From: Flavobacterium degerlachei
GTDB lineage: Bacteria; Bacteroidota; Bacteroidia; Flavobacteriales; Flavobacteriaceae
Direction of reading: 5' to 3'
Length of the DNA stretch: 64,000 nt
NCBI RefSeq assembly: GCF_900106645.1
Contig: NZ_FNMV01000010.1
Location: 62,001 to 126,000, forward strand
Part shown: piece by piece, positions 52,497-60,673 of the stretch
How the letters are laid out: the number at the start of each line of letters is the position of its first letter
How positions within the stretch are numbered: the first letter of the stretch is position 1
Position numbers and translations under genes: made by a program
The notes under the pieces: model-generated
What the model was told of the DNA's origin: nothing
The model's input: the letters and a program-made list of their open reading frames with translations, nothing else
Databases searched by the model: none

Positions 52497-55025
52497 TTAA
52501 AAACTCACTCTAAAACTGACGTTCGGAGTCAAACCAAGGGATTTGTTATCCACTCTTATTGTTTTATCAGAATCGTTTGGGTCCACTTTGTAATAGCGGT
52601 TAATCACATTGTCTTCATTTGTAGTATTAAGTACTCCTGCACGAAGAACCCCTTTTATAGCCGGCGAAAATTTGAAGCTATAACTGAGCGAAGCATCTAG
52701 ACGCATAAAGTCATCTAGGTTTTCACTGTTTGGCGAATCATAATTGACCATAATAGTATTGCCGTTTTGTACTGTTTCGTTTCCTGCAAGAGGAATTGTG
52801 TAAGGTTGGCCGTTTCTCCAAATACCACCCACAGAAACCTTGAAGTTACTGTTGATGTCATAATTGATCCCCAAAGAAGCAGAATGTCTTATATCAGTAT
52901 TATTTGGGAATGTAGAAGGAGTAAAGCTATCAAAATGATAATCGTTTACGCTAAAGGTATAACTGATCCATGTGCTGAATTGGCCCGAAGTTTTATTAGT
53001 TAAAAATTCAACTCCTTTGGCGGTATAACTTCCATGTGCTTTCTTGTATTGAAAATTATTGTAAAAACCTTGATTAGATGCTGTTATTCCGTCCACAATT
53101 TTGTAGAAACCCGTAATGTCAATATTGAGTTTGTTTTTGTTGAATTCTACTCCAAACGATGCTTGCTTGCTAGTAGCTATAGGAATACTTTCGTTATTTA
53201 CCAGAACCCAACGTCTTTTTTCGACACCGAGGAAATCATCTTCAAAATCGATAATTTGAATTGCGGTTTGGTTTTTAAATTCGCCTTCCAGTTTTAACGC
53301 AAATGCGTTTGATAGTTGTTGTCTGATGTTTATCCTTGGTTCAAGCAGTAATTTTTCAAACTTTTGAAAATAATTCAAGCGAACGCCAATTCTCAAATAG
53401 CTATTGTTTTTATTGTACTCGGCTTCGGTAAAAAGTCCGTGATTGTCTAATACGTCTTTCTTAGTACTAGAGTAGGATGGAGAGCTAACGGTAGTCTGGT
53501 TCAGCATTCCAGTTTCATTAAACTCATATCCTGCCAATATATTGAAGTATGGGGTAGCCTTGTAATGCGCATTCAATTTTATAGCTGTTTCTAACACCTC
53601 ATTGGCTTCTGTTAGCAGTTGATCCGTTTCTATTCTGTAATCAGTAGCATCGATATTGTATTTTGAAAAGTAGCTGATAAGGTTGGTACTAAATTTAGAA
53701 TTCCATTGTGCTTTCCAGTTTCCTCCGTATCCAATATTCTTTTGCGATAGCGTACTTGCCTTGGTTTCTGAATTGGAACCGTTTGTACTGAACTCTGTAT
53801 AATCTAAAGCATTATTGATACCAATAAGATTCGCTCTAAATTGATGTTTATCGTTCAGGTCAAAAAGAATTTTGGCCGTATAATCGTAGAAATAAAAATC
53901 TGATTTGGTGTTGTTTTGATTGCTGTCGGCATTGATCTCACTATCCTGAAAACTACGTTTGTAGTAATTGGTAAATGTGGGTGTATTAAAAATATCTGTT
54001 ACAGAACGCCTGCCTGAAATATCAATTTCCAAATTCTTGGCTATAGGAATGGCCAAAAAAGCATCGGCATTGATACCATTAATTCCTGCACCGCCTGAAA
54101 AAGTATTGCTCACTTGATCATTAGTAAACATATTAATCGTACTGGAAACCCCATCGCTATATTCCGCACTGGTTCCGTTTTTAGTGACAATTACTTTATT
54201 AGTAAGATTAGGATTATAAGCTGATATGAGACCGAAAAAATGACCCGAATGGTACATTTTAATATTGTCCCAAATCATAAGATTCTGATCGTTTGTACCA
54301 CCGCGAACATTGATATTAGCAATGCTTTCATTCGTACTTTCCACACCTGGCAATGCTTGTATAGATTGTAATATATCGGGCTCAATTAGTCCGGGTAAGA
54401 TGCCGAATTTCTTGGTGTTTAAAACGGTACTTCCGTCCAAGTATTTTTGTAAACCTGGAGTCAAATACACATTAATCAGCACTTGATTGAGCTCTTCATT
54501 ACTTGTTTTTAAAAAGAGCTTCTTACAGTTATTTTGGTCTGAGAATAATTGATTGGCTGTATATTGTTTTCCTTCATATCCTAGATATGAAATTGAAATT
54601 GTTTCTGTTATTGGAACATTGGGAATGTTAAAAAAACCATTTTTATTGGTAATGGTAGCTGCGTTTCCCACAAGTACCGTTGCGCCGTCAAGTGGTGTTT
54701 TTAATTCTTCTGAAAGGACAGTACCACAAACGGGAAGCGTTTTGTTAAGTATCGAAACTGTAACATAGCGGTTGTCTAAAGCTTTGAAATTTAAAAGTAC
54801 TTTAGAGTTTAAATAATCCATAGTTTCTTGTAGCGACAGTGTAGTGGCTGGCTTCTCAATAGAAATGCCTGCAACATCTTCAACAGCATACGAGAACTTT
54901 ACATTAAACTGTTGCTCAATGGAATTTATGATTCCTGATAACGGGATTTTTTCATTTGGTTTTTGCGCATGGCAAATACTTCCTGCGCATAACAAGATAT
55001 AAAGTATCCATTTATTGCACTTCAT
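52497..55025 (-). CDS. TonB-dependent transducer with STN domain
   Basis: An 842-residue outer-membrane receptor. After a signal peptide (to about 21, CHAQ) comes an STN signalling domain (about 22-95), a carboxypeptidase-regulatory-like domain (about 97-180), the plug (about 190-330, PGLIEPDILQSIQALPGVES then INVRGGTNDQNLMI) and a 22-strand-type barrel ending LTPNVSFRVSF. The STN domain marks it as a transducer whose occupancy is read by a FecR-type anti-sigma. Its start lies 14 bases inside the fecR gene. The substrate is unknown; no SusD gene is linked, so a polysaccharide is less likely than a siderophore, peptide or polymer fragment. Confidence 0.9.
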   Translation of the reverse strand: MKCNKWILYILLCAGSICHAQKPNEKIPLSGIINSIEQQFNVKFSYAVEDVAGISIEKPATTLSLQETMDYLNSKVLLNFKALDNRYVTVSILNKTLPVCGTVLSEELKTPLDGATVLVGNAATITNKNGFFNIPNVPITETISISYLGYEGKQYTANQLFSDQNNCKKLFLKTSNEELNQVLINVYLTPGLQKYLDGSTVLNTKKFGILPGLIEPDILQSIQALPGVESTNESIANINVRGGTNDQNLMIWDNIKMYHSGHFFGLISAYNPNLTNKVIVTKNGTSAEYSDGVSSTINMFTNDQVSNTFSGGAGINGINADAFLAIPIAKNLEIDISGRRSVTDIFNTPTFTNYYKRSFQDSEINADSNQNNTKSDFYFYDYTAKILFDLNDKHQFRANLIGINNALDYTEFSTNGSNSETKASTLSQKNIGYGGNWKAQWNSKFSTNLISYFSKYNIDATDYRIETDQLLTEANEVLETAIKLNAHYKATPYFNILAGYEFNETGMLNQTTVSSPSYSSTKKDVLDNHGLFTEAEYNKNNSYLRIGVRLNYFQKFEKLLLEPRINIRQQLSNAFALKLEGEFKNQTAIQIIDFEDDFLGVEKRRWVLVNNESIPIATSKQASFGVEFNKNKLNIDITGFYKIVDGITASNQGFYNNFQYKKAHGSYTAKGVEFLTNKTSGQFSTWISYTFSVNDYHFDSFTPSTFPNNTDIRHSASLGINYDINSNFKVSVGGIWRNGQPYTIPLAGNETVQNGNTIMVNYDSPNSENLDDFMRLDASLSYSFKFSPAIKGVLRAGVLNTTNEDNVINRYYKVDPNDSDKTIRVDNKSLGLTPNVSFRVSF

Positions 55026-55926
55026 AGTTGTAAAATATAATGGTTTTGCCTTCTATTTTATAACTTAGTTTAAGCGGAATAGTAATAGCTTCTAATGCTA
55101 TTTTTTGATCTTTATGAGTGAAACTTCCAGTAAATAATTTTGAAGTGTCAACGCCTTCAGTTTTGATTTTAATATCGTATTGACGCTCTAATTCGGCTAT
55201 TACCTGATCTAACGGAATGCGGTCAAAACTAGATTCCTGTTGCATCCACGAAGGATTTTGTGCGTTAAAATCAGGAACATCTTCAATAGTATTATTAATT
55301 AATCTAAATGTTTTTCCCGGAGGTAATTTTATTGTTTCATTATTATGTGTTACGCTAACTAAACCTTCGAAACAACTCACTTCAAAATAGTTCTTGCGTT
55401 GTTTTACGTTAAAATGAGTTCCCAATACCTTAACGACACCATCGGCAGTATTTACACTAAAGGTTTGCCCTTTTTTTACTTGAAAGTAGGCTTCTCCTTC
55501 TAAAGTCAAATCGCGGTTTTTATCCCATTTTTTTTCATTGAATGTGATTTTTGAAGCAGCATTTAATAAGACTTCGGAATCATCTGGAAGATGGAACGTT
55601 TTAGTTTGTGCTATTTGAGTTTCAAATGAAGTCGTAGTGTTGTAAAACAAGAAATACGCTGACGTTAACAGTACGACTATCACTGCAGCTGCCCTATACA
55701 TCATTTTGAAGTTTAGGGTTCTGACTTTAGTTTCCTTTTTGGATTTATTTCTCGATTTAAAATGGTCTAAAGCTTTTTGCGCATCGACTTTTGGAGTTTC
55801 CAAGTTGGATGAGTAATGAGCGATTTTTTCCAATGTCTCTAAACCTTCAGATTTTTTTAAATCCTCGATTTCTTGACTTGAAAGGTCTCCATTTAGCCAT
55901 TTTAGTATTTCTTTTTCATTTTTCAT
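55012..55926 (-). CDS. FecR-family anti-sigma factor
   Basis: A 304-residue inner-membrane protein. The N-terminal cytosolic part opens KEILKWLNGDLSSQEIEDLK; one membrane helix lies at about 75-95 (MMYRAAAVIVVLLTSAYFLF); the FecR domain spans about 110-220 (LPDDSEVLLNAASKITFNEK to NYFEVSCFEGLVSVTHN); and a C-terminal DUF4974-like domain (FDRIPLDQVIAELERQYDIK) ends the protein. It relays the state of the TonB transducer to the ECF sigma factor. A promoter-like box shared with the divergent lipoprotein operon lies 14 bases before its ATG, and AGAGGAG gives an unusually good ribosome site. Confidence 0.93.
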   Translation of the reverse strand: MKNEKEILKWLNGDLSSQEIEDLKKSEGLETLEKIAHYSSNLETPKVDAQKALDHFKSRNKSKKETKVRTLNFKMMYRAAAVIVVLLTSAYFLFYNTTTSFETQIAQTKTFHLPDDSEVLLNAASKITFNEKKWDKNRDLTLEGEAYFQVKKGQTFSVNTADGVVKVLGTHFNVKQRKNYFEVSCFEGLVSVTHNNETIKLPPGKTFRLINNTIEDVPDFNAQNPSWMQQESSFDRIPLDQVIAELERQYDIKIKTEGVDTSKLFTGSFTHKDQKIALEAITIPLKLSYKIEGKTIIFYNYEVQ

Positions 55927-55940
55927 TTTGCTCCTCTATA

Positions 55941-55973
55941 ATAGTAAGACAACCCAATAGCGGTTTTCCCTAC
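55941..55973 (-). promoter_or_regulatory. ECF-type promoter box before fecR
   Basis: On the minus strand GTAGGGAAAACC begins at 55973 and GGTTGTCTTACTAT at 55954, 19 bases later. The same two blocks with the same spacing precede the divergent lipoprotein operon at 56765-56797. I infer that they are the -35 and -10 elements of the ECF sigma factor encoded just upstream. The fecR ATG is 14 bases past the downstream block. Confidence 0.75.
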
Positions 55974-55987
55974 TACGAATCAGTTAT

Positions 55988-56503
55988 TTATATGTTTTCG
56001 ATTTGCTCTTTTAATGTTTTTAGAGCTGCAGACATTCTTTTTTCTACTGCTTTTTGAGATATTTCCAAGATTTCGGCAATCTCTCTGTATTTTTTTCCGT
56101 CGATGCGATTCATCAAAAACACTTCGCGCTGAGCTTCTGTTAAAGAGTAAATAGCATTTTGTAGTTTTAGTTTGAATTCCTCTTCTTCTAATAAGTATTC
56201 TGGACTTTGATTGTTCGTGTCGAGGTTAGGAGTCTCTTTGGCGTAAGCCAGAACCACCTTATTATGCTTTATAGTGTTTAAAAAAAGATTATTTACAGTG
56301 GTAAGTAAATAGGTTTTCACTTTGGTGAAATCAATTTTAGAACAATTCTCCCATATTTTAGTAAAGGCATCTTGAACCAAATCTAAAGCAGCATCGGCAT
56401 CACCACATTTGTAATAGGCGAAATTCGTAGCCGATTGCACATTTTTTATATAAAAGTGATTGAAGTGATTTTCGTCACAAAGGTTATTTTTGTCGTCGCT
56501 CAT
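55988..56503 (-). CDS. ECF RNA polymerase sigma factor of the FecI type
   Basis: A 171-residue sigma factor. Region 2 spans about 15-75 (ATNFAYYKCGDADAALDLVQ and DAFTKIWENCSKI). Region 4 spans about 115-165 (TEAQREVFLMNRIDGKKYRE then IAEILEISQKAVEKRMSAAL). The order sigma, FecR, TonB transducer on one strand is the usual cell-surface signalling set. The 61-base gap to fecR contains the shared box, so fecR and the receptor are likely induced by the sigma factor itself, while the sigma gene has another promoter. Confidence 0.94.
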   Translation of the reverse strand: MSDDKNNLCDENHFNHFYIKNVQSATNFAYYKCGDADAALDLVQDAFTKIWENCSKIDFTKVKTYLLTTVNNLFLNTIKHNKVVLAYAKETPNLDTNNQSPEYLLEEEEFKLKLQNAIYSLTEAQREVFLMNRIDGKKYREIAEILEISQKAVEKRMSAALKTLKEQIENI

Positions 56504-56846
56504 TTAATACCTATTCATTTTTAGTAGGTAGTAAAAGTAAAAATTATTTTTAATAAAGTATGGACGATAATTTAATTAGTCCTTCTGTAAGTTATTTGTA
56601 GAACTGCCCATTTTTAATGGTTATTACTATTTCAAATGTAAATTTTGTAATAAATGGGGTTAATTGTATAACTGAAAGGAGACCGTTTATAAATAATTTT
56701 GGCTTTTTAATTAGAAGGTTCGCTTTCGCATTCGGAAAAAAAAATTTTTTATTTTAAAATGAGGGTAGGGTAAAAAGAAACTTGGTTGTCTTACTATCAG
56801 AAAGGCGTTTATAGCATCGCTTAAAAAAGATAAAAAAATATAAAAT
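56504..56846. other. 343-bp divergent promoter region
   Basis: Separates the sigma gene (minus) from the lipoprotein operon (plus). It contains a strong A/T tract (about 56738-56758) directly upstream of the shared ECF box at 56765-56797, which may act as an UP-like element. No gene-like frame is present. Confidence 0.6.
56765..56797 (+). promoter_or_regulatory. ECF-type promoter box before the lipoprotein/metzincin operon
   Basis: GTAGGGTAAAAAG at 56765 and GGTTGTCTTACTAT at 56784, first bases 19 apart, identical in the second block and nearly so in the first to the box before fecR. The downstream ATG is at 56847. I infer that this operon belongs to the regulon of the adjacent ECF sigma factor. 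Confidence 0.75.
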
Positions 56847-57890
56847 ATGAAAAAGTTAAGAACTATTACAGGAATTGCATTGATGTCAATATTAGGTTTC
56901 ACATCTTGCCAAAGTGAAGTGGATGATGTACAAGGACAAAATCCAAATACGAATGCTGCAAACTCAACAACTGCCAATAATTTGAAACGTACTTCAATGT
57001 ATGATGGTTCATTTGATGATTTTCTTGATGGTGCTTCTTGTTCTTCGATTGTATTGCCTGCAACAGCAACGATAAACGGAACGAAGATTACATTGATCAG
57101 CCAACTAGATTACACACAAGTAATTTCTATTTTAGGTCAGTTTAATAATGATCAAGATTCAGTTACGCTTCAATTTCCATTGAAAGTGAAAATGAGTAAC
57201 TATACTGAAGTTACTGTTAACAATCAAACAGAATACAATGCAATTGTAAACGTTTGTTCATCTGCACAGTCTTCAGGTCAAAGTGCCATTTCATCTGTAA
57301 ACATAACTTTTCCTATTACGATTTTAACTTATAATGTGAGTTTAGAACAAACAGGAAGTGTTGTTATCACATCTGAACAACAATTATATACGTATATGTC
57401 TAATGTAAGCAGCACAGAATTATTCTCGGTTAAATATCCGATGAATGTGACACTTATTGATGGTACAAAAACATCTGTTTCTAGTGATGTTGAATTTCAG
57501 GCAGCAATTGATGCTTCTATTAAAACTGAAGCTACGATGTCAGAAGCAGTTCAAAATTCTAAAAAATTAGAAACTATTTTAGTGAATGGTGCTTTTAGAG
57601 TTCAATCTTTTATTAGTGCAGGAGTTGATTCAGCTAATAATTATAAGGATTTTACAATAGATTTTGCAAATGACAAGTCAATAAAAGTGGTAAATACACT
57701 TAGTACAGCTGCAACTGGTACTTACGCAGTAAGTTCAGAATTAGATGTATTGTTGAAGTTAACTTTTTCAGGAAATGCTTCATTTAGTTTGTTAAATAAC
57801 ACTTGGAAAGTAACAAGTTTTAGTTCATCATCAATCTCATTACAAAGTACAACAAACGCCGCTATAACGGTAGTGTTGAAACAAATATAA
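56847..57890 (+). CDS. Repeat-containing lipoprotein of the ECF-sigma locus
   Basis: A 347-residue lipoprotein (SMSILGFTSC-type signal: SILGFTSC, Cys21). The mature part holds two similar beta units: VTLQFPLKVKMSNYTEVTVN followed by QTEYNAIVN, and FSVKYPMNVTLIDGTKTSVS followed by DVEFQAAID. Each is preceded by a strand segment such as ITLISQLDYTQVISIL or VVITSEQQLYTYMSN. A third, different domain (about 250-347, YKDFTIDFANDKSIKVVNTL to SISLQSTTNA) ends it. No enzyme motif is visible. It is first in the plus-strand operon under the shared ECF box, so it is probably a surface-exposed binding or structural component. Confidence 0.75.
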   Translation: MKKLRTITGIALMSILGFTSCQSEVDDVQGQNPNTNAANSTTANNLKRTSMYDGSFDDFLDGASCSSIVLPATATINGTKITLISQLDYTQVISILGQFNNDQDSVTLQFPLKVKMSNYTEVTVNNQTEYNAIVNVCSSAQSSGQSAISSVNITFPITILTYNVSLEQTGSVVITSEQQLYTYMSNVSSTELFSVKYPMNVTLIDGTKTSVSSDVEFQAAIDASIKTEATMSEAVQNSKKLETILVNGAFRVQSFISAGVDSANNYKDFTIDFANDKSIKVVNTLSTAATGTYAVSSELDVLLKLTFSGNASFSLLNNTWKVTSFSSSSISLQSTTNAAITVVLKQI

Positions 57891-57985
57891 ATTGAATGGT
57901 TTGATTTATGGTTTGGTTTGTTTAGTGTCCAGCGACTAGCAATGGTTGCTGTACTTTAAATATTAATTTAGAATAAAAAAATAAA

Positions 57986-58762
57986 ATGAAAAAAGGAATT
58001 GCATTATTAACATTAGCTATAGCATTACTAGTTTCCTGTTCACAGGAGGACAGTACAAACCAAACATCTGCTGAGGGGAATTTAATCAGTAATAACCAAA
58101 AAGCGACAGGAAGCTCTGCTAATGATTTATTATCGGATGCTGCTTTCAAAAGCATGGTTATCGAAGTAGTTTATGTTAAAGGATTTGAACCGTCAGCTTC
58201 ATCGATAAGTAATTTTGTTGCTTTTTTGAATGCCAGAACTTACAAACCAGGAGGAATTACTGTTTTAAAAAGAGAAATTGCCTCACCAGGAAAAGAGTCT
58301 TATACAAATCAAGATATTGTGGACATTGAAGATGCTAATAGAATTAAATACAATACCTCAGATCAGATTGCGGTTTGGGCATTCTTTGCAGATGCTAAGT
58401 CTGTTAGTAGTACTGATACAGCAGTTGTTCTAGGAACAGCTTATAGAAATACTTCATTTGTAATTTATGAAAAAACAATTCAAGGTTTAAGCGATAGTCC
58501 TTTTGAGCCTAATAGAAGTCTTCTGGAATCAACGGTAATCACACATGAGTTTGGACATATTTTGGGCTTGACCAATTTAGGAACTGCATTACAGAGCAAC
58601 CATGAAGATCCGGAACATACAAAACATTGTAATGTGTCGAGTTGTTTGATGTATTGGTCAGCTGAATCAGGAAGCGGAATTGCTAACATGGTTTCAGGCG
58701 GATCTGCACCACAATTAGATGCTCAATGTATTGCAGATCTTCGTGCAAACGGAGGAAAATAA
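57986..58762 (+). CDS. Lipoprotein metzincin-like zinc metalloprotease
   Basis: A 258-residue lipoprotein (LALLVSC pattern: IALLVSC, Cys18). The zinc motif reads HEFGHILGLTN at 187-197: His187 and His191 ligate zinc and Glu188 is the base. The third ligand position holds Asn197 instead of His or Asp. A Met-turn follows at Met222 (SSCLMYW), with Cys215, Cys220 and Cys248 available for disulfides. Metzincins cleave proteins outside the cell. The Asn at the third position occurs in some Bacteroidota relatives as I recall, so activity is possible but not proven. It is second in the ECF-controlled operon. Confidence 0.8.
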   Translation: MKKGIALLTLAIALLVSCSQEDSTNQTSAEGNLISNNQKATGSSANDLLSDAAFKSMVIEVVYVKGFEPSASSISNFVAFLNARTYKPGGITVLKREIASPGKESYTNQDIVDIEDANRIKYNTSDQIAVWAFFADAKSVSSTDTAVVLGTAYRNTSFVIYEKTIQGLSDSPFEPNRSLLESTVITHEFGHILGLTNLGTALQSNHEDPEHTKHCNVSSCLMYWSAESGSGIANMVSGGSAPQLDAQCIADLRANGGK

Positions 58763-58794
58763 GTATAAATTAAATCTAATATAAAAACAAAATT

Positions 58795-59379
58795 ATGAAA
58801 ATTAAATATTTAACACTCGCTTTACTTTTTGGTGTAATGTCAACAATGAATGCACAGGATGGTGCAGTCCGTAAATCAAATATGGGAATAAAAGGGGGGT
58901 ACAATTTAGCTGCGGTTAATTACGAAGGTAGTGGAGAAACAGGACAACGCCACGGATTTCACGTAGGTGTTTATGGAGAATCATTCATTAGCGAAAGCTT
59001 TTCTATTCAACCTGAATTGATGTATTCACAACAAGGATTTGAGGAAAAATATGCAAATGGTGGGACATTTACCCAAAAACTGGATTACATCAACTTACCA
59101 GTGATGCTTAAAGCCTATCCTTCTAAAAACGTGTTTTTGGAAGCAGGTCCGCAAATAGGATTGGCAGTATCTCATAAAGAAGAGTATAATGGTGTCATCA
59201 GTGGCTCAACAGAAAGAGATCCAAACAGTTTTGATTGGGGAATGAATTTTGGAGGTGGTTTTAAAACTAATTCTGGAATAAGCTTAGGAGTACGTTATCA
59301 TTTAGGCCTAGGGGATTTGTATGATAATGACAAAGCACATAATCGTGTTTGGCAATTCTCAGTAGGATTCGATTTGTAG
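58795..59379 (+). CDS. Small outer-membrane beta-barrel protein (porin family)
   Basis: A 194-residue protein: signal peptide (LTLALLFGVMSTMNAQ), then alternating strands of the PF13568-type barrel (NMGIKGGYNLAAVNYEG, GFHVGVYGESFISESFSIQPE, MLKAYPSKNVFLEAGPQIGL, GWGMNFGGGFKTNSGISLGVR-like) and the end WQFSVGFDL. It is third in the plus-strand operon, 32 bases after the metzincin gene. It may form a pore or a membrane partner for the lipoproteins. Confidence 0.85.
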   Translation: MKIKYLTLALLFGVMSTMNAQDGAVRKSNMGIKGGYNLAAVNYEGSGETGQRHGFHVGVYGESFISESFSIQPELMYSQQGFEEKYANGGTFTQKLDYINLPVMLKAYPSKNVFLEAGPQIGLAVSHKEEYNGVISGSTERDPNSFDWGMNFGGGFKTNSGISLGVRYHLGLGDLYDNDKAHNRVWQFSVGFDL

Positions 59380-59399
59380 TCCCACTAGCTTTTATATTT

Positions 59400-59434
59400 A
59401 AACCCTCACAAAGTACGCTTTGGGAGGGTTTTTC
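59400..59434. terminator. Bidirectional terminator between convergent genes
   Basis: AACCCTC / GAGGGTT with an inner CAAAG/CTTTG pair and T run on the plus strand. It ends the lipoprotein/metzincin/barrel operon and probably also the convergent phosphatase gene. Confidence 0.85.
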
Positions 59435-59447
59435 TATTTAATCCGTT

Positions 59448-60470
59448 TTAGTATTTTTGAAGGTGTTGCCCCAGCAGTTTATTTTCTTTTCCTCGAATTT
59501 CCATTTGGACAGTATGGGTATCAAAATCGAATTTTAAAATTCCGAAATTCAATTCTTTGACAACTTCTCCTTCTAAATAGGGGTTTTCTTCTCCTGGGAA
59601 AGAGGTATAAGTATGTGTGAGTCCACTTGAAGTGAAATCTACTAAGTCGTAAGGAAGTTGAGGTACTCTCTTAGTTGAAAACAATGCAATATGGCGATCT
59701 CCAGAAACTATAAAAGTCCCTTGGGCTTTAGAAGAAACAATCAATTTTTCTAATTTCTCAACTTCATGAGGAAAATTCCCCCAACATTCAAAGCCATGCT
59801 TGTTAGATAAAAATTGAATACTACTGACAATCACATTGAATTCTGCTTTAGAGGAGTTTAGTTCTTTCGTCAGCCATTGCCATTGTTCTTTTCCTAAAAT
59901 AGTTCCCTCGCCGTAAGTATTGGGCTGGAATCGCTTGTTAGAGTCTTGCGATTTGGTTAACTCAGTTCTAAAATAGCGGGTATCCAGAATGATAATCTTT
60001 ATTTGATGGTTGTTTACTGTTATTGTTTTCGAATTATAAACACCATCTCGTTTTCTTTCAGCTGCATTTTTAGGAGTATCCAAAAAATCAAATAAGTAGT
60101 TTTGACTTTCTTTTTTAAAGCGGTATTCATGTCCGCCATCATTTAGTCCATAATCATGGTCATCCCAAGTCCCAAGTATAATTTTGTTTTTTATAAAATG
60201 CTGATAAGCTGAATCTTGTTTTTGAAGGTCAAAATTTGCTTTTAAAACTTGCATGTCATTAGTATCTGAATAAACATTGTCACCACCCCAAATCCAAACT
60301 GAAGGATGGTTGGTATCAATTGATTCCCAAAGTTCATTTTTTATTTTTTGATTATCGCAGGACCCAAAAGCAATAGTGTATTGATTTTGAGTAGGCTTTA
60401 AGTCTAAGTTAGACGTGCTTTTACAATTGATGAATAGAAGAATACTAAAAGCTAAAATGATTTTTTTCAT
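59448..60470 (-). CDS. PhoD-like alkaline phosphatase family lipoprotein
   Basis: A 340-residue protein with an SPII signal (FSILLFINC, Cys16). Metallophosphatase motifs: IAFGSCDNQ, WIWGGDNVYSDT, GTWDDHDYGLND, ILDTRYFRTEL and VSGDRHIALFS. These match the PhoD-like family, Ca/Fe-dependent phosphodiesterase-phosphomonoesterases that act outside the cytoplasm. It lacks the twin-arginine leader of classic PhoD and uses a lipoprotein signal instead. The role is release of phosphate from organic esters, or processing of a phosphodiester polymer. Confidence 0.88.
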   Translation of the reverse strand: MKKIILAFSILLFINCKSTSNLDLKPTQNQYTIAFGSCDNQKIKNELWESIDTNHPSVWIWGGDNVYSDTNDMQVLKANFDLQKQDSAYQHFIKNKIILGTWDDHDYGLNDGGHEYRFKKESQNYLFDFLDTPKNAAERKRDGVYNSKTITVNNHQIKIIILDTRYFRTELTKSQDSNKRFQPNTYGEGTILGKEQWQWLTKELNSSKAEFNVIVSSIQFLSNKHGFECWGNFPHEVEKLEKLIVSSKAQGTFIVSGDRHIALFSTKRVPQLPYDLVDFTSSGLTHTYTSFPGEENPYLEGEVVKELNFGILKFDFDTHTVQMEIRGKENKLLGQHLQKY

Positions 60471-60645
60471 GTGTAATAAGGGACTTAATTATAAGTTATA
60501 AAATTAGAGTTTTATTTTTTTACGGAATTTATTTTATTGTCAAATTAACTTTAAATTTTTCCCGGATTTTCTTGATTGATGGAATAAATAATTTAAGAAT
60601 ATGGAATGTAATAAAAGTTCAAATTTTTAAATCGATAAAAATCAA

Positions 60646-60653
60646 TATCTTTG
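60646..60653 (+). promoter_or_regulatory. -7 box of the class V PLP enzyme gene
   Basis: TATCTTTG on the plus strand matches TAnnTTTG and ends 20 bases before the ATG at 60674. A -33 TTG is not evident at the standard distance. Confidence 0.5.
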
Positions 60654-60673
60654 GTACTTAATAAAAGAATGTC

